Shown piece after piece: positions 7,660-15,752 of a stretch of DNA of 64,000 nucleotides (the stretch's first letter is position 1; each line of letters begins with the position of its first letter). The notes beneath the pieces are model-generated. The model was not told the DNA's origin. It searched no databases and was given only the letters and a program-made list of their open reading frames with translations. This stretch comes from Sinosporangium siamense (lineage in GTDB: Bacteria > Actinomycetota > Actinomycetes > Streptosporangiales > Streptosporangiaceae). The stretch is from assembly GCF_016863435.1 (NCBI RefSeq), contig NZ_BOOW01000023.1, positions 1-64,000 of the forward strand, given 5' to 3'. The translations under genes and the position numbers were made by a program.

Positions 7660-7839
7660 GACGGCACACCTTAGGGCGAATCCCACCTGTTGCGGTACAC
7701 GACACACGCATCATGCGTATCGAGCATGACCATCTTGCCTGTTTTGGGTGGGTATATCCACCTTGCCGGGCGAAAGTCCTATATGCCCAGGTGCGACAGC
7801 AGACCCATCGTGGTCGACATCAACGGGGGGAACAACTCA

Positions 7840-8595
7840 ATGAACAGGACCGCACTACTCGCGTCCGCGCTCGCCGCGGCAGCCCTCACCGGGGCCTGCG
7901 GCACGGCCGGCACCACGACCACAATGAGCAACAAGGCAGCAGCCGCACCCTTCCTCCAACGACCCCCCGAGCTCCTCAGAGCGACCCAGCCCGAGACGCC
8001 GGCGCCCATGAGCCCCGGCGAAACCATGTCGCCGGAAAGCCCGAGTCCGGGTATGACCGAATCGCCCGGTGCCACACCGGCCACACCGGCTACACCGGCC
8101 ACACCATCGACACCCGGCGCCGTGGTGCCGCCTGTGGGCCCCGCCTGCAAGTCGCTACCGAGCTCGGGCCCCGGCAGCCTAAGCGACATGGCCGGCAAGC
8201 CCGTCGTCACGGCTGCGGCCAGCAGCCCGACCCTGACCACCTTCGCCGCAGCGGTCAAACGGGCCGACCTGACCGAAACCTTGAACAAGGCGAAGGACAT
8301 CACCGTCTTCATCCCGTCCAACGAGGCCTTCTCGAAGGTGCCCAAGGACAAGCTCTCACAACTCCTCGGCGACAAGCAGAAACTCACCAAGGTGCTCAAC
8401 TATCACGTCGTCGAGGGCCGCAAGACACCCGACGACCTCAAGCAGGGCACACTGCAGACCATCGACGGCGGCGAACTCATCACCAAGAACGAAAACGGCG
8501 AGATCACCGTCAACGACGCCAAGGTCACCTGCGGCAACATCACGACAGCTAACGCCACCGTCTACATCATCGACAAGGTGCTCCAGCCCGAGTGA
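7840..8595 (+). CDS. Fasciclin (FAS1) domain lipoprotein
   Basis: A 251-aa exported protein. The N terminus is a lipoprotein signal (NRTALLASALAAAALTGAC, lipobox TGAC). A Pro/Thr/Ser-rich linker follows at about residues 45-100, including the repeat ATPATPATPSTP encoded by tandem ACACCGGCC units. The FAS1 domain spans about 118-250, with ITVFIPSNEAFSKVP (H1 region) and LNYHVVEGRK (H2 region). FAS1 proteins mediate cell-surface adhesion or bind small molecules. The ATG at 7840 has GGGGGGAAC upstream. Many actinobacterial relatives sit next to SigK/RskA genes; none is here. Confidence 0.9.
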   Translation: MNRTALLASALAAAALTGACGTAGTTTTMSNKAAAAPFLQRPPELLRATQPETPAPMSPGETMSPESPSPGMTESPGATPATPATPATPSTPGAVVPPVGPACKSLPSSGPGSLSDMAGKPVVTAAASSPTLTTFAAAVKRADLTETLNKAKDITVFIPSNEAFSKVPKDKLSQLLGDKQKLTKVLNYHVVEGRKTPDDLKQGTLQTIDGGELITKNENGEITVNDAKVTCGNITTANATVYIIDKVLQPE

Positions 8596-8612
8596 GGAGC
8601 TCCACGGCCCAT

Positions 8613-8643
8613 CCACCACAGGCGGCCCGGTCGCCTGTGGTGG
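8613..8643 (+). terminator. Strong hairpin terminator after the fasciclin gene
   Basis: CCACCACAGGC and GCCTGTGGTGG form a perfect 11-bp stem with a 9-nt loop, 18 bases after the stop. No U-run. Confidence 0.6.
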
Positions 8644-8670
8644 GGCCCTCGGACTTGCAACAATGAAGCC

Positions 8671-9042
8671 ATGCTGAGAATAGGAACAACCGTTCTAGGT
8701 GTCTCCGACGTACGCCGTGCCGCCGAGTTCTGGATCAGGGCCCTTGGCTATGTCCACCGTGACGAGGACAACGACCCCGAGTGGGCCGTCCTCGTCGACC
8801 CATCCGGCCACGCGCCCGCCCTGGCCCTCGGCCTCAGCGAAACCCCGATCCAGCCACACCCCCGAGTGCACCTCGACCTATATGCCGACGACGCCGCGGA
8901 ACAGGCCGCCGAGGTCACCCGTCTCATTTCCCTGGGCGCCACCCGGGTCGACTGGGACCTTTACCCGGAGAACGCCGACTTCATCGTCCTCGCGGACACG
9001 GAGGGCAACCGCTTCTGCGTGATCGACGAGAGCCACGGCTGA
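8671..9042 (+). CDS. VOC superfamily protein (glyoxalase-like)
   Basis: A 123-aa vicinal oxygen chelate protein. LGVSDVRRAAEFWIRALGY opens module one, VHLDLYADDAAEQAAEV module two, and FIVLADTEGNRFCVID is the C-terminal strand. Actinobacteria carry many of these, mostly with unknown substrates. The ATG at 8671 has a weak AATGAAG upstream. It appears monocistronic, since the next rightward gene is far away and a terminator precedes it. Confidence 0.87.
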   Translation: MLRIGTTVLGVSDVRRAAEFWIRALGYVHRDEDNDPEWAVLVDPSGHAPALALGLSETPIQPHPRVHLDLYADDAAEQAAEVTRLISLGATRVDWDLYPENADFIVLADTEGNRFCVIDESHG

Positions 9043-9776
9043 CCGACGGGGCTTTGGGCTCTTTTAGCGGTCTCATCGCTCCTGGCGGGCCCATCTTCGT
9101 TCATCGGTGACATCCTGAAGGGGTCTCGCTTCGCCTGATCGACCAGGCCAATTTGTCGCGGCCACCATGGCGGAATATGGGAAAGCGGCAGAATGTCTGT
9201 TCTGTGGAATCACCTGCAGTGAGGCCGAGACAAGCGCATCGCGGTGAAACACGTGGCCCCAAGACAGAGCGACGCGATACAATCCGGGCGCCCTATTTCG
9301 GGCGGCGCAGAAACACCATGGCGAGTCAGATGAGTGTGGGTAGAAGTAGCACCAGAGCCCCTAAGGCGAGGACGGAAAGCCATTCACCGTCGCCCGGCAG
9401 GTGAGCGGAACCGTCCTCGAAATCCATCCTGGGACACTAGCGGCAAGAGTCCAGGTCCTGCATCCCCATTGGAGCACGGACACGAATCGCAACCAGCGGG
9501 GTTTGCTGCCCACACGGGCCACGCCCCGCCAGGAGACGCAGTCCTCCGCCACATTCACGTATTCGCTAATGCACGGCTCTGCCGTACCAAACATGCCTTT
9601 CCTGGCTGGGCAGCGATAGCGAATACCGGCACGAAGTGGCCAGTGTGAAGTGAAACCCCCTCGGAAACGATTGAAGCCGTTGACCCAAGGGGGCTATCAA
9701 CGCGCCTTCAAGCTCGCGGCATTGTCATAAAGCGGCAAGGGCGAATCCCAGCACAGCAAGATCACAAACGGACCGG
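9043..9776. other. Gene-poor stretch
   Basis: These 734 bases hold no convincing gene of normal size. Open frames present do not show domain content or good ribosome binding sites. One 33-codon minus-strand frame with a hydrophobic segment is listed separately. A CCCCCT/AGGGGG pair around 9656-9692 could form a hairpin. Confidence 0.4.
9326..9427 (-). CDS. Possible 33-aa membrane microprotein
   Basis: DFEDGSAHLPGDGEWLSV is followed by LALGALVLLLPTLI, a hydrophobic C-terminal segment of 14-16 residues, then TGA. Such an acidic head with a single C-terminal helix is protein-like. However the ribosome binding site is poor (CCAGG directly before ATG) and no neighbour supports it. Confidence 0.25.
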   Translation of the reverse strand: MDFEDGSAHLPGDGEWLSVLALGALVLLLPTLI

Positions 9777-10436
9777 CTACCCTTCGGTTTCGAGGATTTC
9801 CATCGCCTGAAGCACGTCGGTTACAACGTGATCCGCATCGTGCTCGTGATCCCGCCATGTTCCCCGGTCGATCCAGACCGTCCGGAGGCCGACCGCACGT
9901 CCGCCAGCTATGTCCGCCGCGAGGTTGTCACCAATCATCCAACCGCCTTTGGCGAGAGTCCTGCCGCAGCGCTCGGCTGCGATCTCGAACAAGGCCGCCT
10001 CAGGTTTACGGACACCCTCAAGGCCGCAGAGCACATAGGCGTCCACAGCTTCGGCCAAGCCCGTCTGCTTGATCTTGCCAAGCTGGTTGTCGGGGGTCCC
10101 ATTGGTGATGATGGCGACCCTCCATCCCATCGCGCGAAGTCGTGACAGCCCATCCGTCACCTCGGGCCGGCATCGGACCAGGTACGGCATCCGCCGGCGG
10201 TATCGGCTCCACAACTCATCGACCGACTGGGACAAGGCGAACCGCTCGCGGACCTTGCGGAAGAACACCTCGCGATGGGGGTAGCCGGCTGCGTCCAAAC
10301 CGATCAGCCAACCAGCCGCCTCGCATCCGAGACCATGCTCGTCCACGAACTCCCCCACCCACACCCGGAAAGCCTCGTCCAGGTTCACGAGCGTGTTGTC
10401 CAAGTCGAAGAGCGCGAGCCGCTGCATGAACCGCAT
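9777..10436 (-). CDS. HAD-superfamily hydrolase (phosphatase)
   Basis: A haloacid dehalogenase-like phosphatase of about 219 aa. Motif I is FDLDNT at residues 10-15, motif II the ITNGT segment, motif III the Lys in EGVRKPE, and motif IV GDNLAADI. An alpha-helical cap lies between motifs I and II, as in the YjjG/pyrimidine nucleotidase and phosphoglycolate phosphatase group. I chose ATG 10436 because the catalytic motif follows directly; ATG 10427 is nearly as good and neither has a clear ribosome binding site. The frame extends to 10568 but that part includes an inverted-repeat element. Substrate unknown. Confidence 0.88.
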   Translation of the reverse strand: MRFMQRLALFDLDNTLVNLDEAFRVWVGEFVDEHGLGCEAAGWLIGLDAAGYPHREVFFRKVRERFALSQSVDELWSRYRRRMPYLVRCRPEVTDGLSRLRAMGWRVAIITNGTPDNQLGKIKQTGLAEAVDAYVLCGLEGVRKPEAALFEIAAERCGRTLAKGGWMIGDNLAADIAGGRAVGLRTVWIDRGTWRDHEHDADHVVTDVLQAMEILETEG

Positions 10437-10517
10437 CGTACGAACGCGATCCGAGAGCCTGGGCGTGGGGAGCGCCAGACGGGGACTCATGGCGGCATCC
10501 GGCTCAGAATAGATAGT

Positions 10518-10576
10518 CGATCGTCCCGCCACTTTATGGAGATCATCTATGGCGGCCAAGGACGGCATGGCGATCG
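10518..10576. repeat. Diverged member of the CGATCGCC/GGCGATCG inverted-repeat family
   Basis: CGATCGTC and GGCGATCG arms enclose a 43-bp spacer containing CCGCC...TGGAGATCATC, similar to the copy at 12055-12100 (CCGCC...CGGAGATCAGC). It lies between the alpha/beta hydrolase and HAD genes, outside the integrated element. Confidence 0.5.
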
Positions 10577-10602
10577 CGGGGAGCCTTGCCGGAGAATCCG
10601 AG

Positions 10603-11433
10603 CTACACGTTCAGGTCGTCCTGTGAGTTCGGCAGCAGGCCCAGCACCTCGTCGACCGCTTGGCTGATGATCTCGGGTTGCTCAAGTGGAATCTGGTGGC
10701 CGGCCCGCTCGGCGACCACCACTTGCCCCTGCGGGGACTGGTCGGCCAGGGCATGATGGTCGGCATTGAGATGGTCTAGCTGCGCCTTGGGCATCCGCGG
10801 CCGTCGGCCTGCCGTGATCACGCGGATGGGCACGGGCGGCACTCGGCTCTCCTGACGCGCCTGCTGGACCTCGCGCATGGCGTTCTGCATCCCGGCCAGG
10901 GTGACGGCCAGTTCGCGCAGCGACTGCGCATTGGCGCCGCCGAACATCGCACGGAGGCGCAGCAGCCGTGGGATAAGAAGGAACCACAGGTTGCGTACGA
11001 GTGCCGAGCCTGGCGGGGTTCCGCCGGCGGTCGGATCCACGAAGACCAGTCCCGCCACGTCACCGGGATGGCGGGTGGCATACAACTGGCCGACGAGCCC
11101 ACCGTAGGACCAGCCTACGAGTACCACAGGCAGTTCAAGATGCAGGGCGTGAAGAAGTCGGTGCAGGTCATCGGCCATCTCTGCGAGAGTACGGGCCTGC
11201 GATCCGCCGGAGCGGCCAACGCCGGCCCGGTCGTAGGTCACCACGGTGGCCCGCTCGGCCAGCATGCGCTCTAAGTTCTCTCCCCAGCCGCCTATGCCCT
11301 GGCCTGAGCCGCCACACTCGAGAACCACGGTAGGACCTTTCCCGCGGACCTGTACGCAGAGCACGTGGTCGCCTACATCGACCATCACCGGCGTCGGGAC
11401 ATCGTTGCTTTCGGAGCTCTCATCCCATTCCAT
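10603..11433 (-). CDS. Alpha/beta-hydrolase fold protein
   Basis: A 276-aa serine hydrolase. The nucleophile elbow GWSYGG puts Ser at residue 109, the oxyanion strand GPTVVLECGGSGQ is near 33-45, and the His-bearing loop AGHQIPLEQPE is near 250. There is no signal peptide. It belongs to the broad lipase/esterase/haloperoxidase-like group and the substrate cannot be predicted. It reads leftward into the HAD gene, with one inverted-repeat copy between them. It sits next to a decayed integrase piece, so it may have arrived with an older island, which is inference. Confidence 0.87.
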   Translation of the reverse strand: MEWDESSESNDVPTPVMVDVGDHVLCVQVRGKGPTVVLECGGSGQGIGGWGENLERMLAERATVVTYDRAGVGRSGGSQARTLAEMADDLHRLLHALHLELPVVLVGWSYGGLVGQLYATRHPGDVAGLVFVDPTAGGTPPGSALVRNLWFLLIPRLLRLRAMFGGANAQSLRELAVTLAGMQNAMREVQQARQESRVPPVPIRVITAGRRPRMPKAQLDHLNADHHALADQSPQGQVVVAERAGHQIPLEQPEIISQAVDEVLGLLPNSQDDLNV

Positions 11434-11523
11434 GGCGTCAACTTAGATTGACCGCCACCCTCACGTCAACCAGAGTTGACGAACGCGCGCATCTCTCACC
11501 GACAACAGCCGCAGCCGCCAGCT

Positions 11524-11650
11524 CTACGCGGCCGTGTCGCTCAGGCTCAACAGTGGCGTGCCGGCCCCCGGGGTCGCCAAGCGGGCGGGACAGCATGGAT
11601 CTCCTCCTACGGGTCTATGCCAAGTGCATCCACGGCAGGAGGGAAAGGCC
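11524..11650 (+). pseudogene. C-terminal remnant of a tyrosine integrase
   Basis: The DNA closely matches the last 130 bases of the integrase at 17240-18286. One frame reads AVSLRLNSGVPAPGVAKRAG (compare AVSLWLNGGVSAPEVAKRAG), and after a frameshift another reads LLLRVYAKCIHG (compare LLRVYAKCIDG), including the nucleophile Tyr. Nothing upstream of this resembles integrase. It lies about 150 bases left of the left attachment repeat, just as the intact integrase lies left of tRNA-Tyr, so it marks an older element at the same tRNA. Confidence 0.8.
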
Positions 11651-11760
11651 ATGTGTCGGATCCTGGACGCGACCCAGCGTTGATGAGGACCTGGCCGTGC
11701 ATTTGCCGCGACACGTCGCAGAAAGCCGCCGACAACCGTAGGCAGTCGGACGCCAACACA

Positions 11761-11799
11761 AAGAGCCCTTCACCGCGTTTCCGCTGGTGAAGGGCTCTT
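11761..11799. terminator. Bidirectional terminator between the integrase remnant and the left att copy
   Basis: AAGAGCCCTTCACC and GGTGAAGGGCTCTT form a perfect 14-bp stem with an 11-nt loop. A/T tracts on both sides make it usable in either direction. It probably was the original terminator of tRNA-Tyr before insertion of the element. Confidence 0.7.
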
Positions 11800-11803
11800 C
11801 TTG

Positions 11804-11860
11804 CTGCTGGTGGCAGGTGATGGGTTCGAACCATCGTAGGCTGAGCCGACGGTTTTACAG
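11804..11860 (-). repeat. Left attachment site (attL), duplicate of tRNA-Tyr 3' part
   Basis: 57 bp identical to 18534-18590. It contains the tRNA-Tyr sequence from the GUA anticodon through variable arm, T arm, acceptor and CCA. Confidence 0.92.
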
Positions 11861-12552
11861 GGGATTCCTCCAAACAGCCGCTCACTGCCTCTGACCTGCT
11901 GCGCAGCCGTCCGAGGGCATGCCTGCCCCTAAGATCATTCCGCGTACTTTCCGGATCACGGAAGACGTACACCGCGCCAACCAACTCATGCCTGCGTTTG
12001 ACGACAGCAATCACATCCTCGGTGAGCCGTGCCGAGGAATGCAGCATAGATCGTCGATCGCCCCGCCGCTCCACGGAGATCAGCCATAGTCAGGCGATCG
12101 TGAAGGCGACCTCAGGGCTGTCAGCTTGAGAAGCGTATGGATCATGGCATGCGGTGGTGTCGCCTTGCACCTCGTCGGCGACACTGGCGGCATACTTCCA
12201 CCCCGGCTGCACGATGATCAGGCTGCCTGCCTGTACTGAGGCAACCGCTGCTCGCAATTGTGAAGGGGGGCCGTCGACCCACCTCCGGGAGCGCGCATTC
12301 GGCACGCAAGGTCAATGTGGAGCACCCCTTGGACGAGCGACCTTGTCCTCGTAGCCGCGGCCTGCCTGGCTTGTCCTGAGGCGATGGCAGGTGAGACGAT
12401 CAAACTTCGGCCTCGGCCTCTCGCGAACCTCAAGCTCGCACGGTGACACTTCCCGGCCTCGGAGCACTTCGCCGGAGGCTTTTCTTGTCAAGCTTCGTAC
12501 AGGCGAGCCTGCTGTGCTCGCCGAGTCTCGTTCTACTCACTTTGGAGAAAGC
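11861..12552. other. Left end of the element, degenerate repeated sequence
   Basis: No credible gene. It contains one inverted-repeat copy (12055-12100) and a stretch (12115-12250) that is a diverged duplicate of 14165-14325; on the minus strand both would encode TTA-x-x-DP-x-ASQADS, suggesting two copies of the end of a lost gene. Confidence 0.5.
12055..12100. repeat. Inverted-repeat element, copy with CGATCGCC / GGCGATCG arms
   Basis: Perfect 8-bp arms with a 30-bp spacer that includes CACGGAGATCAGCCA. Related to 13987-14033 and 15463-15509. Confidence 0.75.
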
Positions 12553-12921
12553 GTGAGGCAAAGGCGTAACAACATCTTCTCGGAAGAGCGTGGGGCAGAG
12601 TTGCTCTACGGCATTCTCACTCTCATCTCTAGCGAGGAAGGGCTTCGGTCCCACCAGGTAGATGCCCGAATGCGGCGCGAGTTTCCCCCAATAGGCATTG
12701 AACTCGACCCGAGCTCGGACAGGAAGGATCAGTATGAACATGGACTTCAGCGGCTGACCTCGGATGTTTCCACGGCGAAGAGCGGGTTGGGAGCTGAAGG
12801 CTGGATCGACAAGCGCACTAGGATTTGGCGAATCACGGACCTGGGGCGGGAAGCGATAGCCCGGGTGACGGATCCGGTCCAGCTGTTCAGGCTCCGGGAC
12901 CGTCTTCGCGACAAGTCATAG
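12553..12921 (+). CDS. Winged-helix-like DNA-binding protein of the element
   Basis: A 122-aa protein. The GTG at 12553 follows GGAGAAAGC, a good ribosome binding site, so I reject the longer frame from 12391, whose first 54 codons look non-coding. The region AELLYGILTLISSEEGLRSH, then the wing-like ending GWIDKRTRIWRITDLGREAI, resembles the winged-helix modules found at the N terminus of Mrr-type restriction proteins and in some viral or plasmid regulators. I cannot assign a family with confidence. It lies ahead of a GIY-YIG nuclease gene, which raises the possibility of a two-gene restriction or regulatory unit; this is inference. Confidence 0.6.
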   Translation: MRQRRNNIFSEERGAELLYGILTLISSEEGLRSHQVDARMRREFPPIGIELDPSSDRKDQYEHGLQRLTSDVSTAKSGLGAEGWIDKRTRIWRITDLGREAIARVTDPVQLFRLRDRLRDKS

Positions 12922-13260
12922 GAGAGCGGGAGCCTGGAAGGTCGAGATCCGTGCGCGCCGCGCGCCTAACGGTGTGGAGCGCCGCCCTTAAATAGGCCCC
13001 GCCGTCGGACAGCGTGAAGGTCGACTGAGCTGGTGTGTCGATGGAAAGCCGCTCTAAACGGTCAAGGCCCGGCGTAGGATTCAATGAGCCTTTCTCTCCT
13101 CGGGCAAGTTCCTAGTTTTGTAGGACCGCGAGCTTCCCCACGAGTCCCTCTCGCCCCCTTCCCTGACGGGCATGCAGCGGGCACGCGCATGCTGATATTC
13201 CGGCGGCTTGACGATCACCGGGAGCCAGGGCCCCTCGCTGGAGGCAAACTGTCGGTGTAG
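12922..13260. other. Gap between the winged-helix and nuclease genes
   Basis: 339 bases with no gene, terminator or repeat that I can support. GGAGG at about 13240 is too far from the GTG at 13261 to serve it well. Confidence 0.4.
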
Positions 13261-13773
13261 GTGTCTATCTTGATCTATGTGAAGAGAACTCCCAAAAGTG
13301 TAGGTGTCGAACTCGCTTTAAGGTGGAGACGTGCCGGCGAGATGACCGCGAGCTTCCTCCCGGGAAGTCAGGAGTTATTTCATATTTGGCCGCCTCCATC
13401 AGTGCCCGCTGGTGCTGGAGTGTACCGCCTTACTATCTCAGTCGATAGCCGATCGATGGTATATATCGGTGAAGGTGCTTGCCTCGCGGCTCGCGTTCGC
13501 TACTATACTCGTCGCCATAATACAAAGAGGAAGACTACTCAAACTCTATTTTCTGAAGAGATCAGGACGGCTTTAAATGAACATAGAAAAGTCGTAGTCG
13601 ATGTTGCGACCACTGGCACCATAAATATCACGGGTTTTGAGCGCCGTCTGATTATGGAACATGTCTCAGATAGAAGGTTTGCGGAGGCAGCGGCCGTGAT
13701 GAATGAGTGGGAGAGGGACAAAGATGGGCTCATCGAGATTTGGAATCGTGTTCTCGATGACCAGAAGTGGTAG
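13261..13773 (+). CDS. GIY-YIG endonuclease domain protein
   Basis: A protein of up to 170 aa. The central domain has GVYRLTI at about 58-64, MVYIGEGACLAARVRYY at about 71-87, and a conserved Glu in GFERRLIMEH. This matches the GIY-YIG fold: GxY, then YIG, then Arg, then the metal-binding Glu. GIY-YIG domains serve in UvrC, homing endonucleases, and type II restriction enzymes such as Eco29kI. Its codon use is clearly more AT-rich than the neighbours (ATA, TTA, AAA, AGA codons), a sign of transfer. The start is uncertain: GTG 13261 has no ribosome binding site, while ATG 13342 follows AAGGTGGAG. No partner methyltransferase is seen. Confidence 0.75.
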   Translation: MSILIYVKRTPKSVGVELALRWRRAGEMTASFLPGSQELFHIWPPPSVPAGAGVYRLTISVDSRSMVYIGEGACLAARVRYYTRRHNTKRKTTQTLFSEEIRTALNEHRKVVVDVATTGTINITGFERRLIMEHVSDRRFAEAAAVMNEWERDKDGLIEIWNRVLDDQKW

Positions 13774-14650
13774 CTCCCCCGATGGGCTGACGATCTAGAG
13801 CTGGGCGGAGCTGCTGATTTAACCTGCGGTCTCATCGCTCTCTGTAAGGGGTCGCTCAGTCCCAAAGACTTGTAGCGCTCTGTGACGTTGGCGTTGAGAG
13901 GCCGTTGGCACGTCTACGGATATACAGTAACGGCGATTTGCTGGGTACTCGATAGGCCAGGGTTAAAGAACGAAGTCCCGGACTGCCGATCGCCCCCAGC
14001 CATGTACAGAGATCAGCCACCATCAGGCGATCGTGAGTGTGATGCCGGTGCGGCGGCGTGGCAGAGGTCAGGCGGCGGGTTTGGGGAGCACGGTCCGGGC
14101 GCTGCACGACGAGCGGAGAGCGGATGCGCGGCGAAGCTGAACTGCGCCCCAAGGGCTGGGGGTGCACTGTCAGCTTGGGAAGCGCATGGATCACGGCCTG
14201 CGGTGGTGCCGACCTGCGCGTTTATGAGTCCACTAGTGGCCTGGCCTGTCCCCTCTTCACCTCGGCTAATTGCATGGCTATTGCACGGCGCTCAAGCTGC
14301 CTGCATGGTCAAGAGGCAACTAGTGTCGGCTGTTGCGGTGGGGGAGACCGGATGGGGAGAGCCTACTGGCGGCTTTGGTGTCGCTACGCGGTGGACCGGA
14401 GTTGAGGGGCGAGGTCCCTCAAGATTGCAGACTGCCCCGACCTGCGGAGCGGTACAGAACCAAACCGCACCGGAAGTGCGGAGTGGGGGGCGTTCAGGAT
14501 GGTTCCACCTGGCCCGGCTGGACCAGGTGGAACGTGTCTGGTCAATCCTGTGCGACTAAGGCTGCAACTAGATCAGAGGGTTCGGCGGCACGGCTGAGCT
14601 GCTGGAAGGGGGGACGCCAGTCATCCAGACAACTGGCCGTGGCCGGTGGT
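13774..14650. other. Degenerate repeated region of the element
   Basis: 877 bases. Open frames here run through repeats and lack domain content or ribosome binding sites. The 13944-14067 copy of a roughly 125-bp repeat and a diverged duplicate of 12115-12250 account for much of it. Confidence 0.45.
13944..14067. repeat. About 125-bp direct repeat, copy 1
   Basis: About 75-80% similar by eye to 15417-15543. Best-conserved blocks are GAACGAAGTCCCGGACT, GCGATCGCCCCC, AGATCA-CCACC and CAGGCGATCGTGAG. It contains the inverted repeat CGATCGCC (13987-13994) / GGCGATCG (14026-14033). Confidence 0.75.
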
Positions 14651-14824
14651 CTATCCCTTGTGACTCGTCACGCGGCCGATGTACATAGCGAGAATGACAG
14701 CTACGGCAGTCACCATCTGTTGTACCTCAACGGCCTGTTGGCCAGCCTGAACAAGCACGACAACTAGTGCCGTGATGATCAGTAGGGCGATGAGAGGGTG
14801 GTTCTCGGGGGGTATAGTCCTCAT
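14651..14824 (-). CDS. Small two-helix membrane protein
   Basis: A 57-aa protein with two hydrophobic helices: LIALLIITALVVVLVQA at 11-27 and MVTAVAVILAMYIG at 37-50. The N terminus is short and the C terminus basic (RVTSHKG). The ATG at 14824 has AAGGAG seven bases upstream, the best ribosome binding site in the area. Size and topology recall the small Spd (spread) membrane proteins of Streptomyces plasmids and integrative elements, or phage holins, but I cannot show homology. An 11-bp inverted repeat lies 27 bases upstream of its start. Confidence 0.7.
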   Translation of the reverse strand: MRTIPPENHPLIALLIITALVVVLVQAGQQAVEVQQMVTAVAVILAMYIGRVTSHKG

Positions 14825-14850
14825 GACGTGCTCCTTCGTGAGTGCGTAGC

Positions 14851-14896
14851 CAAATCACCGCTCGGATGCTCTTGCCGGAGGCCGGGCGGTGATTTG
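14851..14896 (-). promoter_or_regulatory. Long inverted repeat in the leader of the small membrane protein gene
   Basis: CAAATCACCGC and GCGGTGATTTG are perfect 11-bp arms separated by 24 bases. If the promoter at 14899-14927 is used, the right arm overlaps the transcription start, so the repeat could be a repressor operator or a leader hairpin. Confidence 0.55.
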
Positions 14897-14898
14897 TT

Positions 14899-14927
14899 AT
14901 GTTAAAGCCACTAGTGTTGTTGTGCAA
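14899..14927 (-). promoter_or_regulatory. Possible promoter of the small membrane protein gene
   Basis: On the minus strand TTGCAC and TAACAT are separated by 17 bases. Each is a moderate match to consensus. Confidence 0.4.
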
Positions 14928-15752
14928 ATTTGCTGTGTACTAAGTGCATAAGCGTGGCTGTGTTGAAGTGTCTGCTACCCCCCCGTTGCTCCTGACCTGC
15001 TGGTATGAGCGTGTAGTTGCCGCATGGGGCTCACTTGTATGACTTGCTTGTGCGGCTTCCCGCTTCTCGCGCTTGAGCCTCACGTGTCTGACGTCTTTGA
15101 TCAGGCTTCGTTCGCTTGGTTTTAGAACTTAAATCATCATGTCGGACGAAAGTTTGAATTAGAGTCTCTAAATGATGCCGATTTGGTTGATTTAGATGTC
15201 CTAAACAATTTTGGTTAGGCAGGCTAATATTGGGGATCGCCAAACCATTTCAAGGAAGCCTGTTCTGATTCTTGCTTCGCAGGTCAGGCGTGATCTGGCG
15301 GTCATGAGGGGCACATATGGCGGTTTGATTCGAAACCAAACCGTGGATTGAGGGGCAACGGAACCCCTGATTCCTTTCGTCCAGTGATTACGTGCAGTGA
15401 TTACGTGCGCGGAGAGGTGCTCGCTCGGTAGGCCGGGGCTGAGGAACGAAGTCCCGGACTGGCGATCGCCCCCGACCACGCACGGAGATCAACCACCCTC
15501 AGGCGATCGTGAGGGCGATCCCGGTGCGGAGGCGTGGCAAAGGCAAGGCAACGGGTTCCGTGCGAGGTGTACAGCGGCGCGGCCCAGAGCTGCCGCCGGT
15601 CGGGACCGGCGCCCACGCCGCATGCCCGGCCGGCGGCAGGCGGCGGGCCGCACGGCGGCGCGCAGCGCCGCCCTTGATACCCCATGAGAACAATTCGGCA
15701 GTGATCCGGACTGTGCGGCGCTGGATGGGCGGGCTGCTGGTAGAACGCTTGT
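14928..15752. other. AT-rich to repeat-containing region upstream of the XRE gene
   Basis: 825 bases without a supportable gene. 15085-15260 is strikingly AT-rich for this genome. Copy 2 of the 125-bp repeat occupies 15417-15543. The XRE promoter must lie near the right end; TAGAAC six bases before the GTG at 15753 could be a -10 of a leaderless transcript. Confidence 0.45.
15417..15543. repeat. About 125-bp direct repeat, copy 2
   Basis: Partner of 13944-14067. It carries the inverted repeat CGATCGCC (15463-15470) / GGCGATCG (15502-15509) with a 31-bp spacer. Confidence 0.75.

Noticed and set aside
11607-12074. 155-codon minus-strand frame
   Set aside because: It runs through the att copy of tRNA-Tyr and a terminator, so it is not a gene as a whole; its first 50 codons look protein-like but stand alone.
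12090-12305. 71-codon minus-strand frame
   Set aside because: It ends inside the inverted repeat and has a degraded duplicate near 14.2 kb; no ribosome binding site. It may be the tail of a lost gene.
13882-14559. 225-codon plus-strand frame
   Set aside because: Its start covers the 125-bp repeat and its translation has no domain, signal or ribosome binding site.
15031-15243. 70-codon minus-strand frame in the AT-rich island
   Set aside because: No ribosome binding site and no recognisable feature; likely chance in AT-rich DNA.
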